Position numbers and translations under genes: made by a program
Shown: positions 37,572 through 47,470 of the stretch, one piece after another
Layout: each line of letters opens with the position of its first letter
How positions within the stretch are numbered: position 1 is the stretch's first letter
NCBI GenBank assembly: GCA_965662265.1
Contig: CBFIGX010000001.1
Coordinates: 62,001-126,000, forward strand
Source: CBFIGX01 sp965662265
GTDB lineage: Bacteria > Bacteroidota > Bacteroidia > Flavobacteriales > UBA7430
Reading direction: 5' to 3'
Length of the DNA: 64,000 nucleotides
Notes under the pieces: generated by a model
What the model was told of the DNA's origin: nothing
Seen by the model: the letters and a program-made list of their open reading frames with translations, nothing else
The model's database searches: none

Positions 37572-39005
37572 TTAAGACAACAATCTGCCCTTGGCCTTTA
37601 AATCAAGTATAACTATTACACAAACAAAAGCCCATATTGGGACTGACGCTTTGTCCATATCAAAGAAGTTATTCAAAAATGCATGAGAAAAATAACTAAC
37701 TAAACCTAAAATACAAGCCATCAACATAGCCTGATCTCTGCTACATTTAATCTTATGATATAGAACTATTGAATAAGTGAAAATAACAACAATTAAGATT
37801 AAAAAAAATAAGAGTCCGGGCCAACCAGTTTCCGATAATGCTGTTAGATACTCGCTGTGTGCATTTCCCATATTACCAGCATTAGTACTGATAATGGTCT
37901 TTTCATAATAATTTTGATAAGGGGCATATTCAAATTGATAAGTGCCTGCGCCCCATCCTAAATGGGGTCTTTCATTAAATAATCTGAGGGCAGACTTCCA
38001 TCTATTTATACGCTCTAAATTTGAAGCATCAGTACTAACATTTGTCATTGACTCAATATGCTCAATAAAGCTATCAGATGAATCTTGGCTGTTTTTTTCG
38101 AGCACCATCATAATTTCAGTCTGAAATAACCATATAAATCCTACCACAAGGGAACTAACTAATGATAAGGTCACAAATTTGATACGCAATTTCATAATAA
38201 TAAACACTATAAGAGAGACAACAAGGCTTAACCAAGCTGCTCTTGTATATGATAGTATAACAGCAATTATTAGAACAGTTAATATGACAATAAAAATTGC
38301 TCGTTTTTCTGTGCTACCAGAGTATCTACACATGTAAACACTAAATGGTAATATTAGGGCTAAAGCCATACCATATGATGTATGATCTTTAAAAAACGGA
38401 GACATTACCCAATGTGCCGCCTCATGTTCAAAGCCATACGATGCATGACTATAAATAGTATAAACAGCTACTATAAACAACCCGTAGATATATGACTTAA
38501 CAAAGCTGTGAATACCGCTTCTTTTTTTGAACCAAGAAAATGCAAGTATATAGAAGCTCGACAAAAACCATAGCCTAGTAATTAGTACTTTAAAACTAAC
38601 AAGTGGATTTGAGGAACTTATTGATGTTATAAATAGCCAAGTCAAATAAAACCCGATAGCTATACTAATTGGGTGCTTAAACAGTTCTTTCAATTGATTA
38701 GACTCTCCAAATAGCTTAAATAATGCTAGTATCATCAGGCCAAACAAGACAGGCTCTGTAGGAAGTGCCATATCTATACCTATAGGATTATATACTCCAA
38801 GTTCTTTTAAGGTTGTAGATAATGGGGTTAGAAAAGCAACGGCATTTAATAGTATATTTACTCTATATATTGATATAACGATTATTGCAATTACAAATGG
38901 AACTACAACAGACCAATACTTTTGTTCTGCAAACATATACGTATTCCATATAATAAACAGAAAAACAGGCAGTAACCATAGATATTTTGTTTGCTGCTTA
39001 TACAA
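37572..39005 (-). CDS. O-antigen ligase/polymerase-like membrane protein
   Basis: Polytopic inner-membrane protein (477 residues, about 11-12 hydrophobic segments) of the WaaL/Wzy superfamily, which joins or polymerises lipid-linked glycans in the periplasm. Seen: a large periplasmic loop with the conserved-type sequence GWGAGTYQFEYAP and NMGNAHSEYLTALSETGWPG, the histidine region typical of the family. Whether it is a ligase or a polymerase cannot be decided from sequence. Last gene of the flippase-sulfotransferase-Wzz unit, overlapping the Wzz-like gene by eight bases. Confidence 0.85.
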   Translation of the reverse strand: MYKQQTKYLWLLPVFLFIIWNTYMFAEQKYWSVVVPFVIAIIVISIYRVNILLNAVAFLTPLSTTLKELGVYNPIGIDMALPTEPVLFGLMILALFKLFGESNQLKELFKHPISIAIGFYLTWLFITSISSSNPLVSFKVLITRLWFLSSFYILAFSWFKKRSGIHSFVKSYIYGLFIVAVYTIYSHASYGFEHEAAHWVMSPFFKDHTSYGMALALILPFSVYMCRYSGSTEKRAIFIVILTVLIIAVILSYTRAAWLSLVVSLIVFIIMKLRIKFVTLSLVSSLVVGFIWLFQTEIMMVLEKNSQDSSDSFIEHIESMTNVSTDASNLERINRWKSALRLFNERPHLGWGAGTYQFEYAPYQNYYEKTIISTNAGNMGNAHSEYLTALSETGWPGLLFFLILIVVIFTYSIVLYHKIKCSRDQAMLMACILGLVSYFSHAFLNNFFDMDKASVPIWAFVCVIVILDLKAKGRLLS

Positions 39006-40005
39006 AAGTAACTCTACTAATAGTCTGCTTTACATAAAGTACAACTAATGTCATCACGAAAGTTCCTATTCCAGATAACACTACAATCAGCCATCGAATA
39101 GGATAAGCTTTTTTATCTGCTGGTACAGCTCTATTTATAACAAACCTATTGGTCAGCATGGCATCATCTTCAAGACTTACGTTTTCTCTTTCAAGGCGTA
39201 AAATCTCAACTTGCTCTTGTAAAAGTTCTTGTTCATATATTAAACGTGTATATGATCCTGCGTATTTAGCTAGATGATCAAGTTCTTTTTTTACGGCTCT
39301 TGCACCTGAAGTATTTCCCTGAGACAATGCTTGTGCATATGACTCGGTGAGTTTCTCAGTTTGGTATGGTACGTCAATAATCCCTAGATAGTTTAATTCG
39401 ACTAGTGAGTCATTAACGGAGAATAGTCGCTGTGCTAGTTCGGCATCACGTCGTTCTAATATTGCTATGGCTTGATGAGCACGCTCTCTTTTTACATTAG
39501 CTATTACCTGATCAATAAGATCTACAATTCGATTAGCCATTTCTGAAGCTAACTTAGGACTCTTATCTAAAACCTCAATCTTCACTGACATTAGCTCAGT
39601 TCTTTTGAAGGAAAAATGCTCCTTGAATGCAAGATCCATCCAAGTATTGGCATGTTTATCGTTCACATTAATATCATAATGGGTAAATAAATCAAACTCA
39701 GAAATGATACTAAATTTCATTTCATCAGAGTTTAAAATTTGCAACAATCTTTCTGCCTCTAATTCCTCCCCAAACTCTAGTACATCTTTTTTATAAGGAT
39801 TATGCTCAACCAGAAGTGCCTGAGAAATTGAATTAGTTGTGGTAGGATACACCACAGCAGTTGATTTAAACTTTGGGGTAATTATAAAAGGAGATGATAC
39901 TATTACACCTAAGATAGCTGCGAAACATGTAAATAATACCAGTGGTTTTCGCCATTTATATAAATCTACAACTATATTATTTGGCTGTTTTGAAGGGTGA
40001 CTCAT
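38998..40005 (-). CDS. Wzz/GumC-like polysaccharide chain-length regulator
   Basis: 335 residues with the two-transmembrane layout of polysaccharide co-polymerases: TM1 at about residues 19-40 (PLVLFTCFAAILGVIVSSP), a long periplasmic region with coiled-coil helices (about 165-280), and TM2 at about 308-328 (WLIVVLSGIGTFVMTLVVL). No C-terminal tyrosine kinase domain. Expected to set glycan chain length together with the neighbouring polymerase-like protein. 34 bases after the sulfotransferase gene. Confidence 0.85.
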   Translation of the reverse strand: MSHPSKQPNNIVVDLYKWRKPLVLFTCFAAILGVIVSSPFIITPKFKSTAVVYPTTTNSISQALLVEHNPYKKDVLEFGEELEAERLLQILNSDEMKFSIISEFDLFTHYDINVNDKHANTWMDLAFKEHFSFKRTELMSVKIEVLDKSPKLASEMANRIVDLIDQVIANVKRERAHQAIAILERRDAELAQRLFSVNDSLVELNYLGIIDVPYQTEKLTESYAQALSQGNTSGARAVKKELDHLAKYAGSYTRLIYEQELLQEQVEILRLERENVSLEDDAMLTNRFVINRAVPADKKAYPIRWLIVVLSGIGTFVMTLVVLYVKQTISRVTFV

Positions 40006-40039
40006 TAGAATATAATTTTTCGGTTCAAATATACAATAA

Positions 40040-40978
40040 CTATCGTTTCCAAGTTTTTAAATTAACCTCAAGTAAAGCTTCTAACTTTTCTATTTCAGAT
40101 ACGTAAAAGGATCTTAAATAACGTATTTCTTTTTGAGTCAAATTAGGCTTAGAAGATGAAAAAAACCATTTTTTGATAACTAATTGTATTTGCATAGGAG
40201 CATATTGCTTTATAATTTTTTTAAATCCTACGTCAACTAGAATCTTATTTATAAATGGTGATTTAGGCCTCATGGCTGCATTGATTGGTTTTTTGTAATT
40301 AGCTTTAGCATTTGATGTTTGTATTTCTAAAAAACGACATAGGTCTTTAAAAAAAAATGTTGGTTGGGTTTTCAAATCATTAAAAAACATAACCTTAACG
40401 TTATCTTTTCCAAAATATTTATGGTAACGCTTAATTTGATTAACATAAAGGCCTAATTCAATAAAAAGCTCGGTCTTTCCCCAACCCTTATTTTCAGATT
40501 GTTGGTCTTTCTGAATAGAGTCTATTAATCCTTGATTAGTAAATCCATACTTCAAAGCCATTAGATAATGCGAGTAAGCTCTATAAATAGGATTTCTTAG
40601 TACTATCAGTATTTTAGCCTTATCATTGTACTCAAATATATTCTTAGCTGCATCATTTGAATAAAGATAAGATGTACTACAGTCAGCTATTATTGGTTCG
40701 TCAGAAACAGCTTCAAATAATCTATTGTAATTACTCTTATCTCTAACAAAACTTAATTGCAAATTAACTAAGTGTGACTTTGAAAAATATTCTTTTGTAT
40801 CTAGAAATGTTGTCCTTCTATAGGTATTTGAAAAATCTTCAACTTTGATGTCAGTAGAAAAATAGTTTGGTTCTTTTATAGGGCTTGTATATACCTGGCT
40901 ATGATTGTTCAAAAAGTTGTAAACACTAGTTGTTCCAGATTTGGCGGCACCTACTAAAAATAAATTAACCTTTTTCAT
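40040..40978 (-). CDS. PAPS-dependent sulfotransferase
   Basis: Transfers sulfate from PAPS to a hydroxyl or amine, most likely on a sugar given its neighbours. 312 residues, cytoplasmic. Seen: the 5'-phosphosulfate loop FLVGAAKSGTTSVYNFLN at the N-terminus, then KEPNYFS, and the 3'-phosphate-binding RNPIYRAYSHYLM near residue 125. This is the heparan-type/NDST-like Sulfotransfer fold. Its start overlaps the flippase stop by four bases, so it belongs to the polysaccharide operon and implies a sulfated surface glycan (inference). Confidence 0.88.
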   Translation of the reverse strand: MKKVNLFLVGAAKSGTTSVYNFLNNHSQVYTSPIKEPNYFSTDIKVEDFSNTYRRTTFLDTKEYFSKSHLVNLQLSFVRDKSNYNRLFEAVSDEPIIADCSTSYLYSNDAAKNIFEYNDKAKILIVLRNPIYRAYSHYLMALKYGFTNQGLIDSIQKDQQSENKGWGKTELFIELGLYVNQIKRYHKYFGKDNVKVMFFNDLKTQPTFFFKDLCRFLEIQTSNAKANYKKPINAAMRPKSPFINKILVDVGFKKIIKQYAPMQIQLVIKKWFFSSSKPNLTQKEIRYLRSFYVSEIEKLEALLEVNLKTWKR

Positions 40979-42297
40979 TTTTGGTTCAACGATATTATTG
41001 TGTTAAAGCCATAATGCTTTTTTACACTTAAAAAAGCCAGGACATTCCATATAATCATAGCCAAACAGGCTGCAATAGATGCTCCAAGAACACCATATTT
41101 TGGAATTAGTATTGTGTTAAGAACAAAATTAATTGCGGCAGAGAGTAGCACTATGTTTTTAGCAACGACCTCTAAGCCAGTCATATTAAGAACATAAAGC
41201 ACTGGCCCGGAAAGAGCATTAATTAACTGACCGACACATAATACTAAGAACACTATGGAATATGATTTAAACTCGGTTCCAAAAAATGATAATATATCTA
41301 CAGAAAACAAAAGAAAGATTACAAATGTTGGTATTGCGATAATAGCATTTAATCTTGCAATTTTTTTAACTAATTTTTTTAATGCCTCGAATTTAGAAGC
41401 GTGATATAACTCAGAAATTTTTGGGGCTGCGTAACTGTTAATTGCAAATTGAGTAAAAGTGATAAAGGCGGCTACCTTAAAGCATAAATTATATACGCCT
41501 ACATCTTGCTCAGACATATAATATCCTAACATCAACACATCCATCCAAGACATTAACATAAAAACTGCACCAGAAACAAGCATAGGCCACGATAAACGAA
41601 GTGCACTTTTAATTCCCATTGCTTTGTTATGATATGATTTTTTGGGGATCTTTCTCTGAAGCACAACATAACTAATAAAACATAAACAAAAACAAGATAT
41701 TCCATAATACATGAATGGAGATGTATTTTCGAATACCATTGACTCTTCAAATATCATCAACAATAATATTGCAATCAACATGATGGAGCCATTTTGGAAA
41801 TAGGCATATATTCTCATGAGTCCATATGCTCTAACTGATTGAGCATTTATACTTAAAAGGACGTATGGTAGTAGTACAAATGGTATGGTTTGAAAAGAAA
41901 ATTTAAGACCCTGATTCCCAAAAAAATCGGCTAGGGTTTCTGCATTAAAAAAAACGATAATACTTAAAACTATAGCTACAAAAGAACAGAGTATAACTAT
42001 TTTTAAAAGAAGTTTGCGTTCAGCACCTATCAACCCTTGAGATATATACTGTGGGACTACTTTAACTATTAAACTATCCATTCCTAACATAGACAACAAA
42101 GCAAGTACTGATAAAATCGTAATGTTTAAACTAAAGAAACCTAAACCCTCAGCACCCCAATTTAGAGTAATGAGATAAAAAAAAACATAAGAAGATAAGG
42201 CCCCAAGAGTTTTAAACAATAATAAGAAACCACTTTCTTCTAAAAGTTCTTTTAATTGTAGGTCAGCAGTTAATTTGTTCTTGAAAAAATTTACCAT
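40975..42297 (-). CDS. Polysaccharide flippase (Wzx/MATE-like)
   Basis: Polysaccharide transporter that flips lipid-linked oligosaccharides to the periplasm. About 440 residues with 12-14 hydrophobic segments. Seen: the family's opening amphipathic helix and first TMs (LLFKTLGALSSYVFFYLIT), a central LSWPMLVSGAVFMLMSWMD, and a C-terminal pair of hydrophobic segments. The frame extends nine codons upstream to a TTG at 42324; I prefer the ATG at 42297. First gene of the minus-strand polysaccharide unit, divergent from the glycosyltransferase gene. Confidence 0.88.
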   Translation of the reverse strand: MVNFFKNKLTADLQLKELLEESGFLLLFKTLGALSSYVFFYLITLNWGAEGLGFFSLNITILSVLALLSMLGMDSLIVKVVPQYISQGLIGAERKLLLKIVILCSFVAIVLSIIVFFNAETLADFFGNQGLKFSFQTIPFVLLPYVLLSINAQSVRAYGLMRIYAYFQNGSIMLIAILLLMIFEESMVFENTSPFMYYGISCFCLCFISYVVLQRKIPKKSYHNKAMGIKSALRLSWPMLVSGAVFMLMSWMDVLMLGYYMSEQDVGVYNLCFKVAAFITFTQFAINSYAAPKISELYHASKFEALKKLVKKIARLNAIIAIPTFVIFLLFSVDILSFFGTEFKSYSIVFLVLCVGQLINALSGPVLYVLNMTGLEVVAKNIVLLSAAINFVLNTILIPKYGVLGASIAACLAMIIWNVLAFLSVKKHYGFNTIISLNQK

Positions 42298-42405
42298 TTT
42301 GCATTGATTATGCCTTAAACACAAAAATCACATATTAATCCCAACTATTCAAAAATAATTGGCAATTATCCACAAAATAGTTTGATAGTTTTATCTTCGC
42401 ATGAG

Positions 42406-43536
42406 ATGAAAATAGCAATAAATACTCGCTTATTACTTAAAAACCAACTAGAAGGGATAGGCTGGTTTAGCTTCGAAACATTAAGGCGAATATGCATTCA
42501 TCATCCTGAACATGAATTTTTCTTTATTTTCGATCGAAAATATTCTTCAGATTATATTTTTGCTCAAAACGTTACAGCAATTCAAATAGGCCCACCCACT
42601 AGACATCCAATTTTATGGTATTATTGGTTTGAAGTTCAAATCCCTAAAGTTTTAAAAAAAATACAGGCTGACGTTTTTTTGTCTTTGGATGGTTTTATTT
42701 CTTTATCATCCAAAGTACCTTCAATTAGTGTTATTCATGACCTTAACTTTGAGCATAATCCTGAACGTTTAGATTGGAGTCATAGCTTATTTTACAGATC
42801 CTTTTTCAAGCGTTATGCAAGACACTCAAAACGTATTGTAACAGTATCTAACTATTCCAAACAAGATATATCTTCAACCTATCGTGTTGATCTAGATAAA
42901 ATTGATGTAAGTCATAATGGTGTAAATGCCTATTTTAAACCTATTGAGGAACATGAAAAATTATACATTCGAAAAAAGTATACTCAAAACGCTCCATATC
43001 TCTTAATCCTAGGTGCAATTAATCCTCGAAAAAACATTATAAATCAGATCAGAGCATTCAACAACTATAAAATAAAATCTAAATCAAAACATAAACTCCT
43101 CATTGTTGGAAAAAAAATGAAATGGGATAATAAGTCCCAAAATATTCTCGATGGGTTAGAATATAAGAATGATATTAGCTTTACAGGACATTTACACAAA
43201 GAAGAAATAAGAAAGGTGTATGGTACAGCAAGCTGCCTTTTATTTGCTTCTCATTTTGAGGGTTTTGGGATTCCAATTATTGAAGCACAAAAATGTGGTT
43301 GCCCAGTAGTTACCTCAAATTGTTCCTCAATGCCAGAAGTTGCTGGAGATGCTGCAATATTAGTCGACCCCAGAAATATATTCGAGATAGAAGCTGCCAT
43401 CAAATCGATTATTGAGAACGAATTATTACGTGCTGAACTCATAAAAAAAGGACTAATAAATAGTTTAAAATTCAATTGGGATAATACGGCGAAAATACTT
43501 TGGTCTAGTATTGAAAAAGTACTCAATAAATGTTAA
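42406..43536 (+). CDS. Glycosyltransferase family 4-like
   Basis: GT-B fold retaining glycosyltransferase acting in the cytoplasm on a lipid- or nucleotide-linked sugar. From ATG 42406 it has 376 residues; the frame runs on to a TTG at 42382 but homologues begin at MKIAINTRLL. Seen: IHDLNFEHNP, the donor-domain LILGAINPRKNI, and SHFEGFGIPIIEAQKCGCPVV with the EX7E motif. Divergent from the flippase, overlapping rnhB by seven bases. The only glycosyltransferase of the island. A near-match promoter box (TATCTTCG, 42392-42399) ends six bases before the ATG. Confidence 0.9.
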   Translation: MKIAINTRLLLKNQLEGIGWFSFETLRRICIHHPEHEFFFIFDRKYSSDYIFAQNVTAIQIGPPTRHPILWYYWFEVQIPKVLKKIQADVFLSLDGFISLSSKVPSISVIHDLNFEHNPERLDWSHSLFYRSFFKRYARHSKRIVTVSNYSKQDISSTYRVDLDKIDVSHNGVNAYFKPIEEHEKLYIRKKYTQNAPYLLILGAINPRKNIINQIRAFNNYKIKSKSKHKLLIVGKKMKWDNKSQNILDGLEYKNDISFTGHLHKEEIRKVYGTASCLLFASHFEGFGIPIIEAQKCGCPVVTSNCSSMPEVAGDAAILVDPRNIFEIEAAIKSIIENELLRAELIKKGLINSLKFNWDNTAKILWSSIEKVLNKC

Positions 43537-44129
43537 AAGCCTATCATACTAAAAATCTTATAGAGGTAGGTTGTGATGAGGCAGGAAGAGGTTGCCTTGC
43601 AGGTCCAGTGGTGGCTGCAGCAGTAATTTTACCAAAAAGATTCAAACATCCATTACTAAATGATTCTAAAAAAATAAATAAGAATAAGAGATATTTATTA
43701 AGAGATGTTGTTTTAAAAAATGCCATAGCATATGGTGTGGGAGTAGTAAGTAATAATGAAATAGATGAAATAAACATCCTAAATGCATCTTTCTTAGCTA
43801 TGCACAAAGCATTAGATCAAATACAGAATCGCTTTGACAGTATTCTGGTGGATGGCAATCGATTTAACAAGTATAAAAATATTGACCATCACTGTATTAT
43901 TAAAGGCGATGGTATATATTTAAATATAGCCGCCGCATCTATTTTAGCAAAAACTGAAAGAGATTTACTAATGGAAAACTTAAATAATGAAGCACCCGTG
44001 TATGGTTGGGATAAAAACAAAGGATATCCTACAAAAAAACATAGAGAAGCTATTAAAAAATACGGTATTAGTGAGTATCATAGAAAAAGTTTCAAGCTAC
44101 TTCCCAATCAACTCTTATTTGACTTTTAA
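43530..44129 (+). CDS. rnhB: Ribonuclease HII
   Basis: Removes RNA from RNA-DNA hybrids, including single ribonucleotides. 199 residues. Seen: GCDEAGRGCLAGPVVAAAV with the first two catalytic acids, ILVDGNRF with the third, and AAASILAKTERDLLM; the C-terminal DKNKGYPTKKHREAIKKYG is the family's signature tail. Overlaps the glycosyltransferase by seven bases and the convergent gene at 44115 by fifteen. Confidence 0.96.
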   Translation: MLKAYHTKNLIEVGCDEAGRGCLAGPVVAAAVILPKRFKHPLLNDSKKINKNKRYLLRDVVLKNAIAYGVGVVSNNEIDEINILNASFLAMHKALDQIQNRFDSILVDGNRFNKYKNIDHHCIIKGDGIYLNIAAASILAKTERDLLMENLNNEAPVYGWDKNKGYPTKKHREAIKKYGISEYHRKSFKLLPNQLLFDF

Positions 44130-44780
44130 TTTTGCATCTAACCGTTGAACAGACTTTTCTACTGATCTTCTTAAAAATGGAATTGTTTGGTAGGTCCTAA
44201 CATACCTTGGTAAATACTTATTCAATTGTTCAAACCTATCGTTCATAAGTCTGAGTGCGCTAAATCGGAGTGCTGATACGTCGGAAGATGTCGATGTATC
44301 CTTTCGTCCATTCGCACTATCTATTAGTGGAGTTCTTGATCTTGGCTTATTAGAACTAAATTCTGCAATAATAAAATCAGTGTTATTGTCTAAAATTATT
44401 GTGGAGTCTATCTTTAAACTATCATTTAGAAAGAATGGAACAGAAAAATTTTTTCCTAAGACAAGATTAGAATTGAAACTAAAAAAGAAATATACTTTTG
44501 AGTTGGAGTAATATCTTTTAAACGACCTAACTATTTCTTTGTTTAGTTGATTTTGTTTTAACTCTTCTTGTTGAGCATCTTTATGTCTTAATGCTTTATG
44601 TAATGCCTGAATTTTTCTTGAATTTGTTTTTAATCGGACTAATAAAACGCCCTCATTAATTGCTTTAAGTTCTTTGAATATTTTTGCGATTTCATATTGC
44701 CTAACTTGCGAAGTTGTTTCTGGAAACTGGGCTTTAATTGGAAGACTGATAATAATAAATGCTAATAAAATTCGAATCAT
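44115..44780 (-). CDS. Unknown exported protein
   Basis: Not recognised. 221 residues with a signal peptide (MIRILLAFIIISLPIKAQ). The first mature part is rich in charged helix (KIFKELKAINEG to EIVRSFKRYYS, about residues 30-105), the middle has an FFFSFNSNLVLGKNFSVPFFLN segment, and a short serine/threonine-rich linker (KDTSTSSDVS) precedes a basic C-terminal helix. It resembles conserved hypothetical proteins near rnhB in other Flavobacteriia, but I cannot name a family. Divergent from the large lipoprotein gene at 44873; its last 15 bases overlap rnhB tail to tail. Confidence 0.6.
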   Translation of the reverse strand: MIRILLAFIIISLPIKAQFPETTSQVRQYEIAKIFKELKAINEGVLLVRLKTNSRKIQALHKALRHKDAQQEELKQNQLNKEIVRSFKRYYSNSKVYFFFSFNSNLVLGKNFSVPFFLNDSLKIDSTIILDNNTDFIIAEFSSNKPRSRTPLIDSANGRKDTSTSSDVSALRFSALRLMNDRFEQLNKYLPRYVRTYQTIPFLRRSVEKSVQRLDAKLKVK

Positions 44781-44872
44781 AATTATTTATTTTAATCTGT
44801 AATTTACAAAACAATTGAATACTTTCGTCTTTACTCATTCAGTTAATTAGTAACGACTAAAAATTAATTGCT

Positions 44873-47470
44873 ATGCAAAGACATCATTTATTTATTGTTA
44901 CTCTACTGTTTATTTTCTCATGTCAGGAAAAAAAACAAATACAGCGAGACACACTTCATGCGATACCAATTGATGCCGCTTTAATTTTCGTTATCGATGA
45001 CATAGAATCTAGCATGGAGTCTATCAATAATAACAACATTTGGCGAGCGTTTCAAGAAGAGGCCATTATAAATAATGATCTTAATCAAATAATCGATTTA
45101 AATCGGAGTTTAAATGAATACGCATCTACTCTTCCAATCACAAATCCAATTTTCTTTTCACTCCACCCTACTGGATCAGAATCTTTAGGTTGGCTATCTA
45201 TTACTTCTACAAAAAATCAAAATAACAAAATTCAGCTATTAGAACTCGCATTAGAAAACTTTGTAGAGGTAAAAACAAGTAATTACAGCAATACATTAAT
45301 TAATCAAGTCCTACTTAAACATCAATCATTTTATTACTCAATTACCGAAGGGCTTTTAATTACAAGTACAGAAAAAATACTTGTTGAAGATGCTATTAGG
45401 CAATTAAAAACAGAGGTTAATTTAACACAAAATACAGCTTTTAACAGTCTTAATAAGACCTCTAATAAATCTGACGATTTCAATTTATATATATCAACTA
45501 AAAATTTTGATAAAATAAGTGCTGGTTTTATGCTAAATCCAAGCGGCTTTAATGAATATGCCGAATGGATGCAATGGGATTTAGAGCTCACTAATAAAGG
45601 TGCTCTATTTAGCGGCATGAGTATAGGTTACGACTCCCTAGCCCAATCTCTAACTGCGTTTGAGTCTAACGAAGGACATAAAGTTTTAGCTACAACGTCT
45701 CTCCCAAATAATACTGCAATTTTTATAAGCAAGTGCTTCGAAAACTTCAAACAGTATAATAGAAAACGTCTAAAAAACTTAATTAAAAATCACCAAGAAA
45801 TAACTTACCAAAAACTAATTAATCAATTCAACAAAAATGTCATTGAAACTTTTGAGTCATGGATCGATAATGAATTTACTTTTTTTATGGTTAAAAATGG
45901 TGAGTTATTTAGTAACGCATTAAGTGTACACATTGCTAATGACGAAATTACTAACAACTATCTTAACAGTAATGCCAATTCTATTATTAACTATAGACAG
46001 TTTGACATCTATGATTGGCCTGAACTTAGTGGGTTTTATCCAGTACTTGGATATACAAATATTTCACAAAATGCTTATGCAGTTACCATAGGTGAACAGC
46101 TAATTATTTCAGGCAGTTTAGCCTTAATAAAAGGATTAATAAATGATTATTTAGCTGAAAAAACACTCGTTAAATCTAAGAAGTATAATAAATGCATAGA
46201 TGAGCTCGACAACAAATCAAACATATTAATATATCTTCAAAACCCAGCAATATTAGAGCTTTCAAATCACTTTTTTAAATCAGATTTCATTGAATTTATT
46301 AATAGTAATAAATCCAGTCTATCCAAATTGGGAGCTATAGCTGTTCAATTTAACACAAAGGGAAATCATTGCTATAGTAATGCTTACTTACTTACTCAAA
46401 AAGAAGAATTTACAAATGCTAAAACCATTTGGTCACAACAGATAGAACATGAAGTGAGTTCAAAGATAAACCTAGTTAAAAATCATTATACTGATGAACA
46501 AGAAATCCTTATTCAAGACACAACAGGTAATATTCATTTAATTTCAGCAGATGGTAAAACTCTATGGACACGAAATATACCACAACTTATACTTGGAGAA
46601 GTTCATCAAATAGATAAATACAAGAACAATAAACTTCAGATGCTATTCAATACAAAATCCAAATTATATCTTATTGATCGGAACGGGATGGATATAAAAG
46701 GATTTCCTGTTAATTTAAAACAAGAAAGCACGTTACCACTTTCTCTATTTGACTACGAAAAAAATAGAACGTACAGAATCCTAGTCTCTTGTGGTAATAA
46801 GCACTACATGTATGACAAAAATGGGGAAATAGTAAGCGGGTGGAAATTAAAAAAGACAAAAACTGATGCAAAACATTCTGCGAAACATTTTGTAGTCTCT
46901 AACAAAGATTATATAATTCTTACAGAAGAAAACGGGACATTACACCTATTAAACCGAAGAGGAGAGCAAAGACTCAAGATCGAAGAAAAAATTGATTTTT
47001 CTGACAATCCACCACAAGTTTTATACGGACAAAGCCTAGCTGACACTAGAATTATTATTATAGACAAAGAAGGGGTTCAACAAAATATATTATTTGATGG
47101 ATCGGTTGATTACAGCTTGCAGTTTGATTATGAAGATAATATAGAATATCATAATGAAAACAACCATCAAATACTAATTGAAGAAAATCGGATAAAGGTG
47201 AACGGTACTAATATGAACGCTTCGTTTAATCTGGCGAGTAAGCAACTAGACTTTTCAGAATCACTTATCTTCAATGAACAGATTTACTTATCGTTTACAG
47301 ACAAAGAAAATAATGAAGCATATTTAATTGTAGAACCAGATCAAATAGCAGATGGATTTCCAGTTCACGGAAAATCATTAGCAAAAATTAGTGATATAGA
47401 TCTAGATGGTAAACTGAACTTTATAGTACAAGGAGAATCAGGAATGCTGTACAATTATTCTGCAGAGTAA
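44873..47470 (+). CDS. Large lipoprotein with DUF3352-like head and beta-propeller-like tail
   Basis: 865 residues. Seen: a lipoprotein signal peptide (HLFIVTLLFIFSC, lipobox cysteine near residue 17), an N-terminal region of about 500 residues resembling DUF3352 (opening ALIFVIDDIESSMESI), and a C-terminal half with repeated strand pairs such as GNIHLISADGKTLWT, KLYLIDRNGMDIKGFPV and HYMYDKNGEIVSGW, a pattern of PQQ/FG-GAP-like propeller blades. Likely anchored in the envelope and possibly a scaffold or binding protein; no catalytic motif. Its end overlaps the convergent glucosaminidase gene by 16 bases. Confidence 0.68.
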   Translation: MQRHHLFIVTLLFIFSCQEKKQIQRDTLHAIPIDAALIFVIDDIESSMESINNNNIWRAFQEEAIINNDLNQIIDLNRSLNEYASTLPITNPIFFSLHPTGSESLGWLSITSTKNQNNKIQLLELALENFVEVKTSNYSNTLINQVLLKHQSFYYSITEGLLITSTEKILVEDAIRQLKTEVNLTQNTAFNSLNKTSNKSDDFNLYISTKNFDKISAGFMLNPSGFNEYAEWMQWDLELTNKGALFSGMSIGYDSLAQSLTAFESNEGHKVLATTSLPNNTAIFISKCFENFKQYNRKRLKNLIKNHQEITYQKLINQFNKNVIETFESWIDNEFTFFMVKNGELFSNALSVHIANDEITNNYLNSNANSIINYRQFDIYDWPELSGFYPVLGYTNISQNAYAVTIGEQLIISGSLALIKGLINDYLAEKTLVKSKKYNKCIDELDNKSNILIYLQNPAILELSNHFFKSDFIEFINSNKSSLSKLGAIAVQFNTKGNHCYSNAYLLTQKEEFTNAKTIWSQQIEHEVSSKINLVKNHYTDEQEILIQDTTGNIHLISADGKTLWTRNIPQLILGEVHQIDKYKNNKLQMLFNTKSKLYLIDRNGMDIKGFPVNLKQESTLPLSLFDYEKNRTYRILVSCGNKHYMYDKNGEIVSGWKLKKTKTDAKHSAKHFVVSNKDYIILTEENGTLHLLNRRGEQRLKIEEKIDFSDNPPQVLYGQSLADTRIIIIDKEGVQQNILFDGSVDYSLQFDYEDNIEYHNENNHQILIEENRIKVNGTNMNASFNLASKQLDFSESLIFNEQIYLSFTDKENNEAYLIVEPDQIADGFPVHGKSLAKISDIDLDGKLNFIVQGESGMLYNYSAE

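Noticed and set aside
37553..37577. A-run/T-run inverted repeat between efp and the O-antigen ligase-like gene as a terminator
   Set aside because: Pairing is only A-T with no GC stem; too weak to call.
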